Shown here: in pieces, positions 21,705 to 30,852 of the stretch
How the letters are laid out: each line of letters begins with the position of its first letter
How positions within the stretch are numbered: the first letter of the stretch is position 1
Assembly (NCBI RefSeq): GCF_033708015.1
Contig: NZ_CP137920.1
Span: 1,116,001-1,180,000 of the forward strand
Origin: Proteus vulgaris
GTDB lineage: Bacteria > Pseudomonadota > Gammaproteobacteria > Enterobacterales > Enterobacteriaceae
Direction of reading: 5' to 3'
Length of the DNA: 64,000 nucleotides
Position numbers and translations under genes: made by a program
Notes under the pieces: generated by a model
Databases searched by the model: none
What the model was told of the DNA's origin: nothing
Seen by the model: only the letters and a program-made list of their open reading frames with translations

Positions 21705-21727
21705 ATAATTCGCGTCGCGAAAAATAT
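21705..21727. promoter_or_regulatory. NagC-like operator upstream of chiP
   Basis: TTCGCG-T-CGCGAA (21709-21721) is a perfect 13-base palindrome flanked by AAT on the left and AAAAT on the right. In E. coli, chiP is a NagC target, and the box matches the nagE-side box here. Confidence 0.7.
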
Positions 21728-21814
21728 GCTGGTTCTAACCTAATTTAGGTTTTTTCCCCACTTGGGGTTTTATATTTGGAAATAGGCATTGTGCTTATTT
21801 CTTTTTTAGTCAAA

Positions 21815-21826
21815 GTCAAAGAGGAA
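21815..21826 (+). promoter_or_regulatory. ChiX sRNA target overlapping the chiP ribosome-binding site
   Basis: GTCAAAGAGGAA is the exact complement of the TTCCTCTTTGAC seed of E. coli/Salmonella ChiX. ChiX silences chiP by pairing at this position. The GAGG inside it is the chiP Shine-Dalgarno sequence. Confidence 0.75.
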
Positions 21827-21834
21827 ACAATGCT

Positions 21835-23229
21835 ATGGTTATGCAACATGCTAAACCAGGCAGGGTGGCACTTGTCGTTATGGGCGCATTGCTTGTAACT
21901 GCACTACCTGCAAAAATGTCTTATGCTGAAGGGTTTATTGATGATTCAACCTTAACAGGCGGTCTTTTTTATTGGCAACGTGACCGTGATAGAAAAGAGT
22001 TAACACCAAATAGCCCAGATTACGGCAAATACAAAGCTAACTTACACCATTCTACTTTCAACGCTAATTTAGATTTCTCATCAGGTTACCTTGGTGATTT
22101 TATTGGTATTGATTTAGCTGCTTTTGGTGCGGTTGAATTGAATAACAGTGGTCCTGCTGCACCTAATGAAATCGGTTTTAGTGATGCCAAAAGTCGCTGG
22201 GATGAAAAATGGACGGGCGATCGCAGTGGCGTGAGCGTTTATAAAGCGGCTGCAAAATTTAAATTAGGCAATTTTGGGGCTCAAGGTGGGTATATTCAAC
22301 CTAAAGGTCAAAGTTTATTGCGCCCACATTGGAGCTTTTTACCGGGAACTTACCGCGGTGCTGAAGCAGGGGCTGTTTTCGACTTCGATAAAAGTGGTGA
22401 ATTATCTTTCTCTTACATGTGGACAGATGAATATAAAGCACCATGGTATCGAAACATGTACAACTTCCGTAAAGCTGATTTAGAAACGAATATCAGCTAT
22501 CTTCACTCTTTCGGCGCCAAATATGATTTTAAAAACAGCTTAGTGTTAGAAGCTGCATTTGGTCAGGCAGATGGTTATATTGATCAGTATTTTGGTAAGG
22601 TTTCTTATGATTTCCCAATTGCTGAGAATGCATTAAGAACGTCTTACCAATTCTACGGTGCTAAAGATAAAGTGACTGGTGGTGGCGTTAATGATGTTTA
22701 TGATGGGCTGGCATGGTTACAAGCACTGACTTTTGGTTATACCTATAATGTATTTGACTTCAAAGTAGAAGGAACATGGGTTAAAGCTGAGGGTAATCAA
22801 GGTTATTTCTTACAACGTATGACGCCAGGTTGGGCAACATCTAATGGCCGCCTTGATATTTGGTGGGATGGTCGTTCTGACTTTAACGCCAATGGTGAAA
22901 AAGCACTTTATGCGGGCGTTATGTATGATCTGAAAAACTGGGATTTGTCAGGTTGGGCAGTAGGTACTTCTTATGTTTACGCATGGGATGCTAAGCCAAG
23001 TGGTAAAGCGATTTATGATCAAGGGCAACGTATCAGAGAAAGTGCATGGAATGCGGATATTATGTATACGGTTCAAGAAGGTCGCGCTAAAGGTACGCTC
23101 TTTAAGCTTCATTATACCCGTTATGATAACCACTCTGATATTCCAAGTTATGAAGGCGGTTTTGGTAATATTTTCCAAGATGAAAAAGACGTTAAGTTTA
23201 ACGTGATAATGCCATTCACTATTTTCTAA
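21835..23229 (+). CDS. chiP: Chitoporin ChiP (OprD-family outer-membrane porin)
   Basis: 464 residues with a signal peptide (about residues 1-31, ending SYA before EGFIDDS). Body of alternating beta-strand character with family blocks [47 protein letters not shown], and a C-terminal aromatic residue (PFTIF) for barrel assembly. It admits chito-oligosaccharides into the periplasm, feeding the nag pathway. Another ATG at 21830 is better spaced from the Shine-Dalgarno sequence but is out of frame. The small lipoprotein gene chiQ, which follows chiP in E. coli, is absent. Confidence 0.94.
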   Translation: MVMQHAKPGRVALVVMGALLVTALPAKMSYAEGFIDDSTLTGGLFYWQRDRDRKELTPNSPDYGKYKANLHHSTFNANLDFSSGYLGDFIGIDLAAFGAVELNNSGPAAPNEIGFSDAKSRWDEKWTGDRSGVSVYKAAAKFKLGNFGAQGGYIQPKGQSLLRPHWSFLPGTYRGAEAGAVFDFDKSGELSFSYMWTDEYKAPWYRNMYNFRKADLETNISYLHSFGAKYDFKNSLVLEAAFGQADGYIDQYFGKVSYDFPIAENALRTSYQFYGAKDKVTGGGVNDVYDGLAWLQALTFGYTYNVFDFKVEGTWVKAEGNQGYFLQRMTPGWATSNGRLDIWWDGRSDFNANGEKALYAGVMYDLKNWDLSGWAVGTSYVYAWDAKPSGKAIYDQGQRIRESAWNADIMYTVQEGRAKGTLFKLHYTRYDNHSDIPSYEGGFGNIFQDEKDVKFNVIMPFTIF

Positions 23230-23239
23230 TATCATCATA

Positions 23240-23270
23240 AGGATAAAGTGTATTAATTGCACTTTATCCT
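23240..23270 (+). terminator. Hairpin downstream of chiP
   Basis: A perfect 11-bp inverted repeat, AGGATAAAGTG and CACTTTATCCT, 10 bases after the chiP stop. No good U-tract follows. Confidence 0.6.
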
Positions 23271-23490
23271 GAATAAAACTAAAAAAGCTAATTACGATTA
23301 CGATAAATAAAAATAAATAGTAGAAAGGTAGGGATGCAGTAATTAAAAAGCGCTTTATAAATAAGCCTTGTTAATAAAGTGAAGTTGTCAGCAGTAGTAA
23401 GAAGTAGCAGTAAAAAGTAGTAAAGAGTCGTTTTAAAATCGCAGTATGTAGTAAAAGTCATGAAGTAAAGTCGTCATGTCATGTCGTCTG

Positions 23491-23620
23491 AGATAAATGT
23501 GAGTGGGTTATGTTTATCTCTTGTGCTTCAGTTATTTCGCAGAATTTGCGTAAGGTATTTACCCTAAGTAAAGGCAGTCAGAGTGGGTATCGTAGTGGGG
23601 GGTAAATACCTTTATTTTTT
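23491..23620 (+). ncRNA. Candidate small RNA ending in an intrinsic terminator
   Basis: A perfect 13-bp stem (23552-23564 with 23600-23612) carries a 35-base loop and is followed by TATTTTTT. A second short stem (AGATAAA/TTTATCT, 23491-23519) lies just before it. No ORF ends here, so this is either a stand-alone sRNA terminator or the end of a long chiP 3' UTR. The 5' end is only a guess. Confidence 0.35.
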
Positions 23621-23761
23621 CTTCCTTCTTGTATTTTTCGTCCTTTTCGTCCTTGTGCGTTTTTGGTTTCTATGGCAAATTTTTTGTCATTCATTTTATC
23701 TCACCTTATTTATTATTCTGCATTGATGGTTGTTTGTTAATGCGAATTTTCAGGAAGAAGC

Positions 23762-24601
23762 ATGTTAAAGCGATTGGATGATTTTTTATTAGACCCACCG
23801 TTGAAGCCTTTCAAAGGTATAAAACGATTTATTGTTGAATTTCTTTTTTTTGGTGTGAAAGAAGCGCGTTCTTGTTTATTTGCGGGATTTTTCTTTTTTA
23901 TTTTATTTGCAACACCAAGTACAGGCATTTTGGGTATACCTCGCTATGATGTGCTGCTTATTCTCGCTATCGCTTTTCAATTATGGATGGTGTGGGGAAA
24001 GTTAGAAACATGGGATGAATTAAAAGCGATTTGTTTTTTCCACATTGTTGGTTTTGTAATGGAGTTATTTAAAACATCAGCGGCAATTGGTTCATGGAAA
24101 TATCCTGATTTTGCTTACACAAAATTATGGGAAGTTCCTTTGTTTACAGGATTTATGTATTCCGCGGTAGGAAGCTATTTAATTCAAGCATGGCGTTTTT
24201 TAAAAGTTCGTATAGATAATTACCCACCTTATTGGCTTGCAACATTAGTTGCTCTTGCGATTTATATTAATTTCTTTTCTCATCACTTTATTGGTGATTA
24301 TCGATGGTACTTAACGGCTTTTATTTTAGGTCTTTATGCCCGCAGTGTGGTTTATTTTACGCCTTATGATACAGAGCGAAAAATGCCCTTATTACTCGCT
24401 TTTGTTCTGATAGGTTTCTTTATTTGGCTTGCTGAGAATTTCGGTACATTTTTTGGTGTTTGGCAATATCCTAACCAAATTGGGGCTTGGTCTGCTGTAC
24501 ATGCAGGTAAGTGGGGCTCTTGGTCGCTATTAGTCATCGTTACATTTACCATCGTAGTACATTTAAAGCATATTAAATACAGTGTCAGAGTGGTAAAATA
24601 G
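23762..24601 (+). CDS. DUF817 family integral membrane protein
   Basis: 279 residues with about seven to eight hydrophobic segments. Family-like blocks are EARSCLFAGFFF, GIPRYD, LETWDELKAICFFH, GSWKYPDFAYTKLWEVPLFTGFMY and IYINFFSHH. These resemble the DUF817 family (B. subtilis YoaT type), whose function is unknown. GGAAGAAGC precedes the ATG. It is transcribed alone and is convergent with fur. Confidence 0.8.
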   Translation: MLKRLDDFLLDPPLKPFKGIKRFIVEFLFFGVKEARSCLFAGFFFFILFATPSTGILGIPRYDVLLILAIAFQLWMVWGKLETWDELKAICFFHIVGFVMELFKTSAAIGSWKYPDFAYTKLWEVPLFTGFMYSAVGSYLIQAWRFLKVRIDNYPPYWLATLVALAIYINFFSHHFIGDYRWYLTAFILGLYARSVVYFTPYDTERKMPLLLAFVLIGFFIWLAENFGTFFGVWQYPNQIGAWSAVHAGKWGSWSLLVIVTFTIVVHLKHIKYSVRVVK

Positions 24602-24623
24602 CGCTCACCTCGAATTTTAGTCA

Positions 24624-24658
24624 ATAAAAAAGGAACTGTTCACAGTTCCTTTTTTTTA
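24624..24658. terminator. Bidirectional terminator between the DUF817 gene and fur
   Basis: AGGAACTG-TTCA-CAGTTCCT with AAAAA before and TTTTTTTT after, so it works for both convergent genes. Confidence 0.9.
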
Positions 24659-24680
24659 CTGAGAGATTATCCAGAATGAA

Positions 24681-25127
24681 TTATTTCTCATCATGTGCGT
24701 GGCTATCTTCTTTACAATTACCTTCAGCGCAGTGGCCATATAAATAAAGGCTATGATTGGAAAGTTTGATACCATGACGTTCAGCGATGTTTCTTTGGCG
24801 TAATTCAATTGCATCGTCTGTAAACTCGATAACTTTACCACAATCAAGACAAATTAAATGGTCATGATGGTGTTGTTGAGTTAATTCAAATACTGATTTA
24901 CCACCTTCAAAATTATGTCGGGTAACAATACCAGCATCATCAAATTGGTTTAAGACGCGATACACTGTTGCCAGACCAATCTCTTCACCGATATCGATGA
25001 GTTTTTTGTAGAGATCTTCAGCACTGACATGATGGCACTCAGGATCCTGGAGCACTTCCAAGATCTTTAAGCGAGGAAGTGTAACTTTTAACCCAGCATT
25101 TTTTAACGCTTTATTATTGTCGGTCAT
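24681..25127 (-). CDS. fur: Ferric uptake regulator Fur
   Basis: 148 residues. The winged helix carries ATVYRVLNQFDDAGIVTRH. The metal-site regions HHHDHLICLDCGKVIEF and the His/Cys-rich C-terminus (HCAEGNC, DSHAHDE) are intact. It is the global Fe(II)-responsive repressor. It follows fldA as in E. coli, and a Fur box lies in the gap, consistent with autoregulation. A clear upstream reading frame like E. coli uof was not found. Confidence 0.97.
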   Translation of the reverse strand: MTDNNKALKNAGLKVTLPRLKILEVLQDPECHHVSAEDLYKKLIDIGEEIGLATVYRVLNQFDDAGIVTRHNFEGGKSVFELTQQHHHDHLICLDCGKVIEFTDDAIELRQRNIAERHGIKLSNHSLYLYGHCAEGNCKEDSHAHDEK

Positions 25128-25282
25128 GCGGATTTAATCCTGTTGCTAATGGTGAATTTAATTTTTGTGCTCACAAATAGGCTTTATTCATTAATACTCG
25201 GGTGAATAAATAACCTTATTGATTATAGGCATGATATTTAAAAATAAACACCCCACCTATCACACTATCTTAGCACACCATT

Positions 25283-25303
25283 GAATAATTATCATTCTCA
25301 ATT
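25283..25303 (-). promoter_or_regulatory. Fur box upstream of fur
   Basis: On the minus strand TTGAGAATGATAATTATTC matches the classical Fur box (alternating GATAAT-like hexamers, 19 bases). It lies just after the fldA stop, so it would control a fur-specific promoter. Confidence 0.8.
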
Positions 25304-25315
25304 TGAGTGTTTACG

Positions 25316-25843
25316 TTATCCCAGAATTTCGTCTAGGCTCATTTCTTCTTTGATCTGAGCAACCCAAGCGTCAACACGCTCTTCGGTTAATTCTGGTTGA
25401 CGATCTTCATCAATTGCAAGACCGATAAAATGATTATCATCAGCAAGCCCTTTAGAGGCTTCGAAATGATAACCTTCAGTTGGCCAGTGTCCTACGATAA
25501 CGGCACCACGAGGCTCAATAATATCGCGGATCGTACCCATTGCATCACAGAAATATTCTGCATAATCCTCTTGGTCACCACAACCAAATAGTGCAACAAG
25601 CTTACCATTGAAATCAATATCTTCTAGTGTTGGGAAAAAGTCATCCCAATCACACTGTGCTTCACCATAATACCAAGTAGGAATACCTAGTAACAGAATA
25701 TCGAATGCTTCGATGTCTTCTTGACTGGATTTTGCAATATCATGTACTTCGGCATTGTCAGCGCCCAGTCTTTCTTGAAGCATTTTGGCAATATTTTCAG
25801 TGTTGCCAGTATCACTACCGAAGAATATTCCTATGAGTGCCAT
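25316..25843 (-). CDS. fldA: Flavodoxin 1
   Basis: 175 residues. The FMN phosphate loop GSDTGNTENIAK is at the N-terminus, with the isoalloxazine-binding segments GIPTWYYGE and FGCGDQEDYAEYFCDA further on. It is the electron carrier for radical SAM enzymes such as MiaB and for biotin and methionine synthesis. It is placed ybfE-fldA-fur as in E. coli. Confidence 0.97.
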   Translation of the reverse strand: MALIGIFFGSDTGNTENIAKMLQERLGADNAEVHDIAKSSQEDIEAFDILLLGIPTWYYGEAQCDWDDFFPTLEDIDFNGKLVALFGCGDQEDYAEYFCDAMGTIRDIIEPRGAVIVGHWPTEGYHFEASKGLADDNHFIGLAIDEDRQPELTEERVDAWVAQIKEEMSLDEILG

Positions 25844-26118
25844 AAAGTGAGATAACCTCTTTTATTCTAAATTCGTTATATTTTAAATTGTAGCGTTATT
25901 GACTACGTATATTTTTACCAAACACATACTTCTTGTTGTATGTTTCTAGTGACTCATTCTCTCGTCATTTAGCTACACTTCAAAATATTTAGAGTATATT
26001 GTCTGTGTTTGAACAATTACTAGTGAAAGATAAGCATTATGTTTTCATTATAGAAAACTAAAAACGTATTTTGACGAAAATAGCAGGTTAATTCTGTCGA
26101 ATTTGTGTGATTTATCTG

Positions 26119-26427
26119 CTAGCTATTTTTGTTTTGATACCTTTTTAAAGCGTGATTTTGCGCCAATTGCTCTAGTAGTATTTCTTCAATAAGCTCACTA
26201 CGACTGACGTTTTTTTCTGTCGCCAACTCATTGAGAGCATTCACAGCATCTTCATTTAATTTTAACTCAACTCGACGTAAGCCATTAACTCTGTCACGTC
26301 TTAATTGATTGCGTTTATTAATTCTAAGCTGTTCATCCCGAGAAAGCGGGTTCGTTTTAGGTCGCCCAGGTCTGCGTTCATCTGCGAACAAATCCAGTGT
26401 GGTGCGATCAGTTTGTTCTTTTGCCAT
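26119..26427 (-). CDS. ybfE: YbfE, LexA-regulon-type small protein with ribbon-helix-helix-like C-terminus
   Basis: 102 residues from the ATG at 26427, where similarity to E. coli YbfE begins (MAKEQTDRTTLDLF); the open extension to 26508 is not conserved. The N-terminal half is basic (RRPGRPKTNPLSRDEQL), and the C-terminal half (VELKLNEDAVNALNELA...SRSELIEEIL) resembles a ribbon-helix-helix DNA-binding fold. In E. coli the gene is under LexA control. No CTG-N10-CAG box is visible in the 160 bases upstream here. Confidence 0.9.
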   Translation of the reverse strand: MAKEQTDRTTLDLFADERRPGRPKTNPLSRDEQLRINKRNQLRRDRVNGLRRVELKLNEDAVNALNELATEKNVSRSELIEEILLEQLAQNHALKRYQNKNS

Positions 26428-26588
26428 AAATTTTGCTGTGAAAGGGCGTATACCAATGACTAAATTGCGAAACGCCCAATAATACCCCACATAGTGTTGT
26501 CTCGCCACTGCTTCCTGTGTTTAACCTATTGTGATTTGGTCTTTTTATCAACAGACGCTATTTTTAAGCACAATAATTATACATTCTA

Positions 26589-27371
26589 CTAAGCTTTCTC
26601 TAGAAAACGACGGATGGCTTTAATAACCGTATCGGGTTTTTCTGAATGTACCCAATGCCCTGTATTTGCGACAACAAAGGCAGTCGCGAGAGGAAATTGA
26701 CGAGCGATGTTTTCACGATACTCATCTAAAATATAAGGTGATAAACCGCCACGAATAAATAACACTGGATGATGCCAAGCAGGCACCTCTTGCCAGCCAA
26801 TAATGTCTGAATAAGCATTTTTTATTGCAGGCAAATTAAATAGCCATTCACCATTTTTGAATGATTTGAGTAAAAACGGGATCACGCCTTCCTCTTTAAT
26901 AAAAGGACGCATGATTTCCGCCGCATCTTGACGGCGTGTAACTCCAGATTTTGTTACGGCTTCAAGCGCAGCAAAAATTTTGTCATGGCGGCGAACGTTA
27001 TAAGCAACAGGCGACATATCAATAACAATAATGTTGGCGATACGTTTGGGGGCTAATGCTGTCATCGCCATTGCAATTTTTCCTCCCATTGAGTGCCCAA
27101 TAATAATGGCTTTTGAGATAGTTAAACTATCAAGCAATGTGAGCACATCTTGTGCCATATCTTGATAATTCATACTTTCGCTATGAGGAGAGTGTCCATG
27201 GTTACGTACATCAATTTGTATCACGGTATTATCTTGACGAAGTGCACGACCTAAAACGCCTAAATTATTAAGATCACCAAAAAGGCCATGGATCAAGACG
27301 ATAGGTAAACTCGATGTCGGTGTCGTTTCTGGTTGATGTAATTGATAATTTAATAATGTATTGAGTTTCAT
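26589..27371 (-). CDS. ybfF: Esterase YbfF, alpha/beta hydrolase
   Basis: 260 residues from the ATG at 27371. It has the oxyanion block LIHGLFGDLNNLG, the nucleophile elbow GHSMGGKIA and the catalytic His in GHWVHSEKP. In E. coli YbfF is a cytoplasmic acyl-CoA/short-chain esterase of uncertain physiological role. It is divergent from seqA and upstream of ybfE, as in E. coli. Confidence 0.94.
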   Translation of the reverse strand: MKLNTLLNYQLHQPETTPTSSLPIVLIHGLFGDLNNLGVLGRALRQDNTVIQIDVRNHGHSPHSESMNYQDMAQDVLTLLDSLTISKAIIIGHSMGGKIAMAMTALAPKRIANIIVIDMSPVAYNVRRHDKIFAALEAVTKSGVTRRQDAAEIMRPFIKEEGVIPFLLKSFKNGEWLFNLPAIKNAYSDIIGWQEVPAWHHPVLFIRGGLSPYILDEYRENIARQFPLATAFVVANTGHWVHSEKPDTVIKAIRRFLEKA

Positions 27372-27830
27372 ATTAATGACCAAGATGATTGCGATTTTCT
27401 TCTATGATGACATGCACAAGATGCTAAGCCAACTTATCGCAATAATATGAAAGAGTATTAAAGCTTAGTAATAATTGATAAAGAAAATTTTATAAAAAAC
27501 TATAAAAATAAAATTATATAGATATATATTCTAAATTTATTTAAAAACTTAAAATATTGACATTGCTCAAAAATAAATAATTGGAATTTTATATCATCTG
27601 GACTGTGGTGGTGGGATAGGGTGAAGTTTAAAACTGATTTTTTGCGAATAAGTTCAAAGAATAGAAGATGATACCAAGATAAACAATAGGATAAATACCG
27701 AGCTTAGCCTTTAAAACAGTAGGATCATGAAGAGATCCTCTTTAAGTTATTGAAATTTTACCTATTTTGTTTTTAAAGATTATATCTTATAATCCTGATT
27801 ACTTTTTTTTGAAAACAGTACTGGGTAGCA
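27372..27830. other. ybfF-seqA divergent intergenic region
   Basis: 459 bases, strongly AT-rich around 27480-27560. It must contain both promoters, but none can be singled out with confidence. No ORF or strong hairpin is seen. Confidence 0.4.
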
Positions 27831-28382
27831 ATGAAAAAGATAGAAATTGATGACGAACTTTACCGCTATATTGCTAGCGAAACTAGACATATCGGTGAAA
27901 GCGCTTCAGATATTTTAAGGCGTCTACTGAAGCTCGATGCCAAACAGCCCGTACAACCAGTCGTTGTCACTGAGTCAGTACAAGCACCTGTTATTAAACA
28001 GGAAGCTGAACCTACACCTATTACACCAGCAAAAAATCCGATCCGTGAAATGCGAGAACTGCTGTTATCTGACAGTTACGCAGAAAAAACAAAATCAGTT
28101 GATCGCTTTTTACAGATCCTGTCTACATTATATAGCCTAGATAGCGCTACATTTACTCAATCTGCTGAAACAGTACATGGACGAACACGTATCTATTTTG
28201 CTGGTGATGAACAAACATTACTCGATAGTGGACGTCATACAAAACCGCGCCATATTTCAGGCACGCCGTTTTGGGTTATCACTAACTCAAATACAGAGCG
28301 TAAAAGAACGATGGTACAAAGCATCATGCAGGATATGCAATTCCCTGCAAATGAGATTGATAAGGTGTGTGGAACTATCTAA
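27831..28382 (+). CDS. seqA: Replication initiation regulator SeqA
   Basis: 183 residues. The N-terminal oligomerisation domain (MKKIEIDDELYRYIASETRHIGESASDILRRLL region) and the C-terminal hemimethylated-GATC-binding domain (GRTRIYFA, SGRHTKPRHISGTPFWVITN) are both intact. A variable Pro/Val-rich linker joins them. It sequesters oriC and binds newly replicated DNA. It is followed by pgm, as in E. coli. Confidence 0.97.
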   Translation: MKKIEIDDELYRYIASETRHIGESASDILRRLLKLDAKQPVQPVVVTESVQAPVIKQEAEPTPITPAKNPIREMRELLLSDSYAEKTKSVDRFLQILSTLYSLDSATFTQSAETVHGRTRIYFAGDEQTLLDSGRHTKPRHISGTPFWVITNSNTERKRTMVQSIMQDMQFPANEIDKVCGTI

Positions 28383-28456
28383 CCACTATTGTTAATTGAT
28401 GCATTGCAAAGGCTTTTGTTTAAAGCGTGATTGTGATGTCAAATAGGAGAAGATTT

Positions 28457-30097
28457 GTGGCAATTCATCCAAGAGCAGGGCAGCATACTCGCCAAAGTGA
28501 TCTTATTAATGTGGCGCAATTAACGTCTCAATATTATTCACTTAAACCACAAGCTAACAATAACGCTCATCGTGTGAAATTTGGTACATCTGGTCATCGT
28601 GGAAGTGCGAATCGCCATAGCTTTAATGAAACGCATATTTTGGCAATTGCACAGGCTATTGCTGAAGTACGTGCTAAAAATGGAGTAACAGGACCATGTT
28701 ATGTGGGTAAAGATACCCATGGACTATCAGAGCCTGCATTTATTTCTGTTTTAGAAGTGCTTGCTGCCAATAAAGTTAAAGTGATTATTCAAGAAAATAA
28801 TGGCTATACACCAACACCCGCAGTCTCTTTTTCTATTTTGACATACAACGAAGCACATCAAGATATTGCTGATGGTATCGTGATCACACCATCTCATAAT
28901 CCACCTGAAGATGGCGGTATTAAATATAATCCATCAAATGGTGGGCCTGCTGATACAGATTTAACTTCTGTTATTGAAAAACGTGCTAATGAACTGCTTG
29001 AGAACAATTTAGCAGGGATCAAGCGCCTTTCTTATGATGAAGCATTAGCAAGTGGTTATATTCAAGCTCAAGACTTAATTATGCCTTATGTCAAAGCGTT
29101 AGGTGACGTTGTTGATATGGAAGCAATTAAGAAAGCAGGCTTAAAATTGGGTGTTGATCCATTAGGTGGTTCTGGTATTGAATACTGGAAACGTATTGGT
29201 GAGTATTATGATCTTGAGCTTGAATTAGTTAATGATCAAGTGGATCAAACATTCCGTTTTATGACGCTTGATCATGATGGTGTTATCCGGATGGACTGTT
29301 CGTCCCCATGGGCAATGGAAGGTTTATTACAACTACGTGATAAATTTGATTTAGCCTTTGCGAACGATCCAGATTACGATCGCCATGGTATTGTGACTCC
29401 TTCTGGTTTAATGAATCCTAACCACTATTTAGCCGCGGCAATTAATTATCTTTTCCGTCATCGCCCACAATGGGCTAAAGATGTAAAAGTGGGTAAAACA
29501 CTGGTTTCAAGTGCAATGATTGACCGTGTTGTGGCAGATTTAGGTCGTGAGCTAGTTGAAGTACCTGTGGGTTTTAAATGGTTCGTTCAAGGCTTATTTA
29601 GTGGTGAGTTTGGCTTTGGTGGTGAAGAGAGTGCTGGTGCATCTTTCTTACGTTTTAATGGTAAACCATGGTCAACTGACAAAGACGGTATCATTTTATG
29701 TCTGCTGGCGGCTGAAATGAAAGCAGTAACAGGTAAAGATCCGCAAGAACATTACAACGAATTAGCGCAACGTTTTGGCTCACCAAGCTATAATCGTATT
29801 CAAGCATCTGCAACACATGAACAAAAATCGCTGTTGTCACGTTTATCACCTGAAATGGTAACTGCGAGCACATTAGCAGGTGATCCTATTACTGCGCGTT
29901 TAACGCATGCATCGGGTAATGGTGCCTCTATTGGTGGCTTAAAAGTGATGACGGATTACGGTTGGTTTGCGGCTCGTCCTTCGGGTACTGAAGAAGCCTA
30001 TAAGATTTATTGTGAAAGCTTCCGTGGTCCTGAGCATCGTGAATTAATTGAAAAAGAAGCCATCGAAATAGTAAATAATGTTTTTGCTAACAAATAA
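28457..30097 (+). CDS. pgm: Phosphoglucomutase (alpha-D-glucose)
   Basis: 546 residues from the GTG at 28457, preceded by AGGAGAAG; this gives MAIHPRAGQ, matching the E. coli start and length. An upstream ATG at 28427 would add 10 residues without family support. The active-site phosphoserine lies in TPSHNPP, the metal-binding loop is DPDYDRHG, and the sugar-binding loop GEESAGASF and phosphate loop RPSGTE are present. It interconverts glucose-1- and glucose-6-phosphate. Confidence 0.96.
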   Translation: MAIHPRAGQHTRQSDLINVAQLTSQYYSLKPQANNNAHRVKFGTSGHRGSANRHSFNETHILAIAQAIAEVRAKNGVTGPCYVGKDTHGLSEPAFISVLEVLAANKVKVIIQENNGYTPTPAVSFSILTYNEAHQDIADGIVITPSHNPPEDGGIKYNPSNGGPADTDLTSVIEKRANELLENNLAGIKRLSYDEALASGYIQAQDLIMPYVKALGDVVDMEAIKKAGLKLGVDPLGGSGIEYWKRIGEYYDLELELVNDQVDQTFRFMTLDHDGVIRMDCSSPWAMEGLLQLRDKFDLAFANDPDYDRHGIVTPSGLMNPNHYLAAAINYLFRHRPQWAKDVKVGKTLVSSAMIDRVVADLGRELVEVPVGFKWFVQGLFSGEFGFGGEESAGASFLRFNGKPWSTDKDGIILCLLAAEMKAVTGKDPQEHYNELAQRFGSPSYNRIQASATHEQKSLLSRLSPEMVTASTLAGDPITARLTHASGNGASIGGLKVMTDYGWFAARPSGTEEAYKIYCESFRGPEHRELIEKEAIEIVNNVFANK

Positions 30098-30123
30098 GTT
30101 AGTGCAATAAACTATTTATATAG

Positions 30124-30158
30124 AATACACTCTGCCTAAAGGTAGAGTGTATTTTTTT
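30124..30158 (+). terminator. Terminator of pgm
   Basis: AATACACTCTGCCT and AGGTAGAGTGTATT pair over 14 bases (one wobble) around AA, followed by T7. Confidence 0.9.
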
Positions 30159-30243
30159 AATTATTGAATATTTTTAGATCACAGCATTGATATCCATCAT
30201 TGAGGTTGATTTAGAATTAAAAATAGAGTGGATAATCAATACA

Positions 30244-30726
30244 ATGCAAAATAATTTTGTTTTACGAAGTGTACGTTACATGCTGGATCTTAGTGATGCA
30301 CATGTTGTTGAAATCATGAAACTAGCAGATTTCACAGTCACAAAAGAGTTAGTTAATCGTTGGCTGAAAAAAGATGATGAACCCGAGTTTGTAGAATGTG
30401 ACGATAATGCGATGGGACATTTTTTAAATGGTTTAATTTTTTATCGTCGCGGAAAAGATGAGAATTTTCCAGCACCTGAAGTTGAAAAGCGTATAACCAA
30501 TAATATTATCTTAAAAAAACTGCGTGTCGCTTTCGAATTAAAAGATGTGGATATTTTAAAAATTTATGAGCTTGCAGACTTCCGTGTCTCTAAACCAGAG
30601 CTTAGTGCGATATTTCGTAAGCCAGGACATAAAAACTACCGTAACTGCGGTGATCAGCTAGTAAGATATTTTCTTAAAGGGTTAACCGAAACCCTACGTG
30701 GTAAAGGCAAAACGGTGAAGAAATAA
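30244..30726 (+). CDS. yehS: YehS-like protein, two DUF1456 repeats
   Basis: 160 residues from the ATG at 30244; the open extension to 30187 is not conserved. Two copies of the about 70-residue DUF1456 unit are visible: FVLRSVRYMLDLSD...FLNGLI and ILKKLRVAFELKD...FLKGLTETLRG. E. coli YehS has the same architecture and no known function. In E. coli yehS lies beside the yehL-yehQ genes; here homologues of those lie 1.8 kb downstream on the other strand. Confidence 0.88.
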   Translation: MQNNFVLRSVRYMLDLSDAHVVEIMKLADFTVTKELVNRWLKKDDEPEFVECDDNAMGHFLNGLIFYRRGKDENFPAPEVEKRITNNIILKKLRVAFELKDVDILKIYELADFRVSKPELSAIFRKPGHKNYRNCGDQLVRYFLKGLTETLRGKGKTVKK

Positions 30727-30771
30727 GTTTAGGGAATTTTAAGATATAAAATTCTCTATTTATTGAATGAT

Positions 30772-30808
30772 ACCCCAAAATTGGTTTTCGATTTTGGGGT
30801 GTTTTTTT
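30772..30808 (+). terminator. Terminator of yehS
   Basis: ACCCCAAAAT and ATTTTGGGGT form a perfect 10-bp stem with a 9-base loop, followed by GT7. Confidence 0.9.
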
Positions 30809-30852
30809 ATGGTGTTATCTATCAAAAAATAATACCTGACTGATTGCTCGCC

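Larger units (their letters stand above)
21206..21834. other. glnS-chiP intergenic region and chiP leader
   Basis: 629 bases without a gene. It starts with the glnS terminator, continues as AT-rich sequence, and contains a palindromic NagC-like box (21705-21727) and the chiP ribosome-binding site with its ChiX-type target (21815-21826). No other structure stands out. Confidence 0.6.
23230..23761. other. Hairpin-rich non-coding region between chiP and a DUF817 gene
   Basis: 532 bases without a plausible gene. Contents in order: the chiP hairpin (23240-23270); a stretch of repeated GTAGTAA/AGTAG-like words (23392-23460); short direct repeats GTCATGTC around 23472-23486; and a strong hairpin with a U-tract (23552-23620) that may end a small RNA. 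The T-rich stretch after it carries a TTTTCGTCC repeat (23634-23654). Confidence 0.55.

Noticed and set aside
23737..23928. Short minus-strand frame overlapping the DUF817 gene start
   Set aside because: It is a shadow of the plus-strand membrane protein gene, with Lys/Asn-rich low-complexity sequence.
25128..25315. uof-like upstream frame before fur
   Set aside because: Only frames of 6 and 13 codons are found and neither overlaps the fur start as uof does in E. coli.
26428..26588. LexA box in front of ybfE
   Set aside because: No CTG-N10-CAG match was found in the upstream stretch, although the E. coli gene is SOS-regulated.
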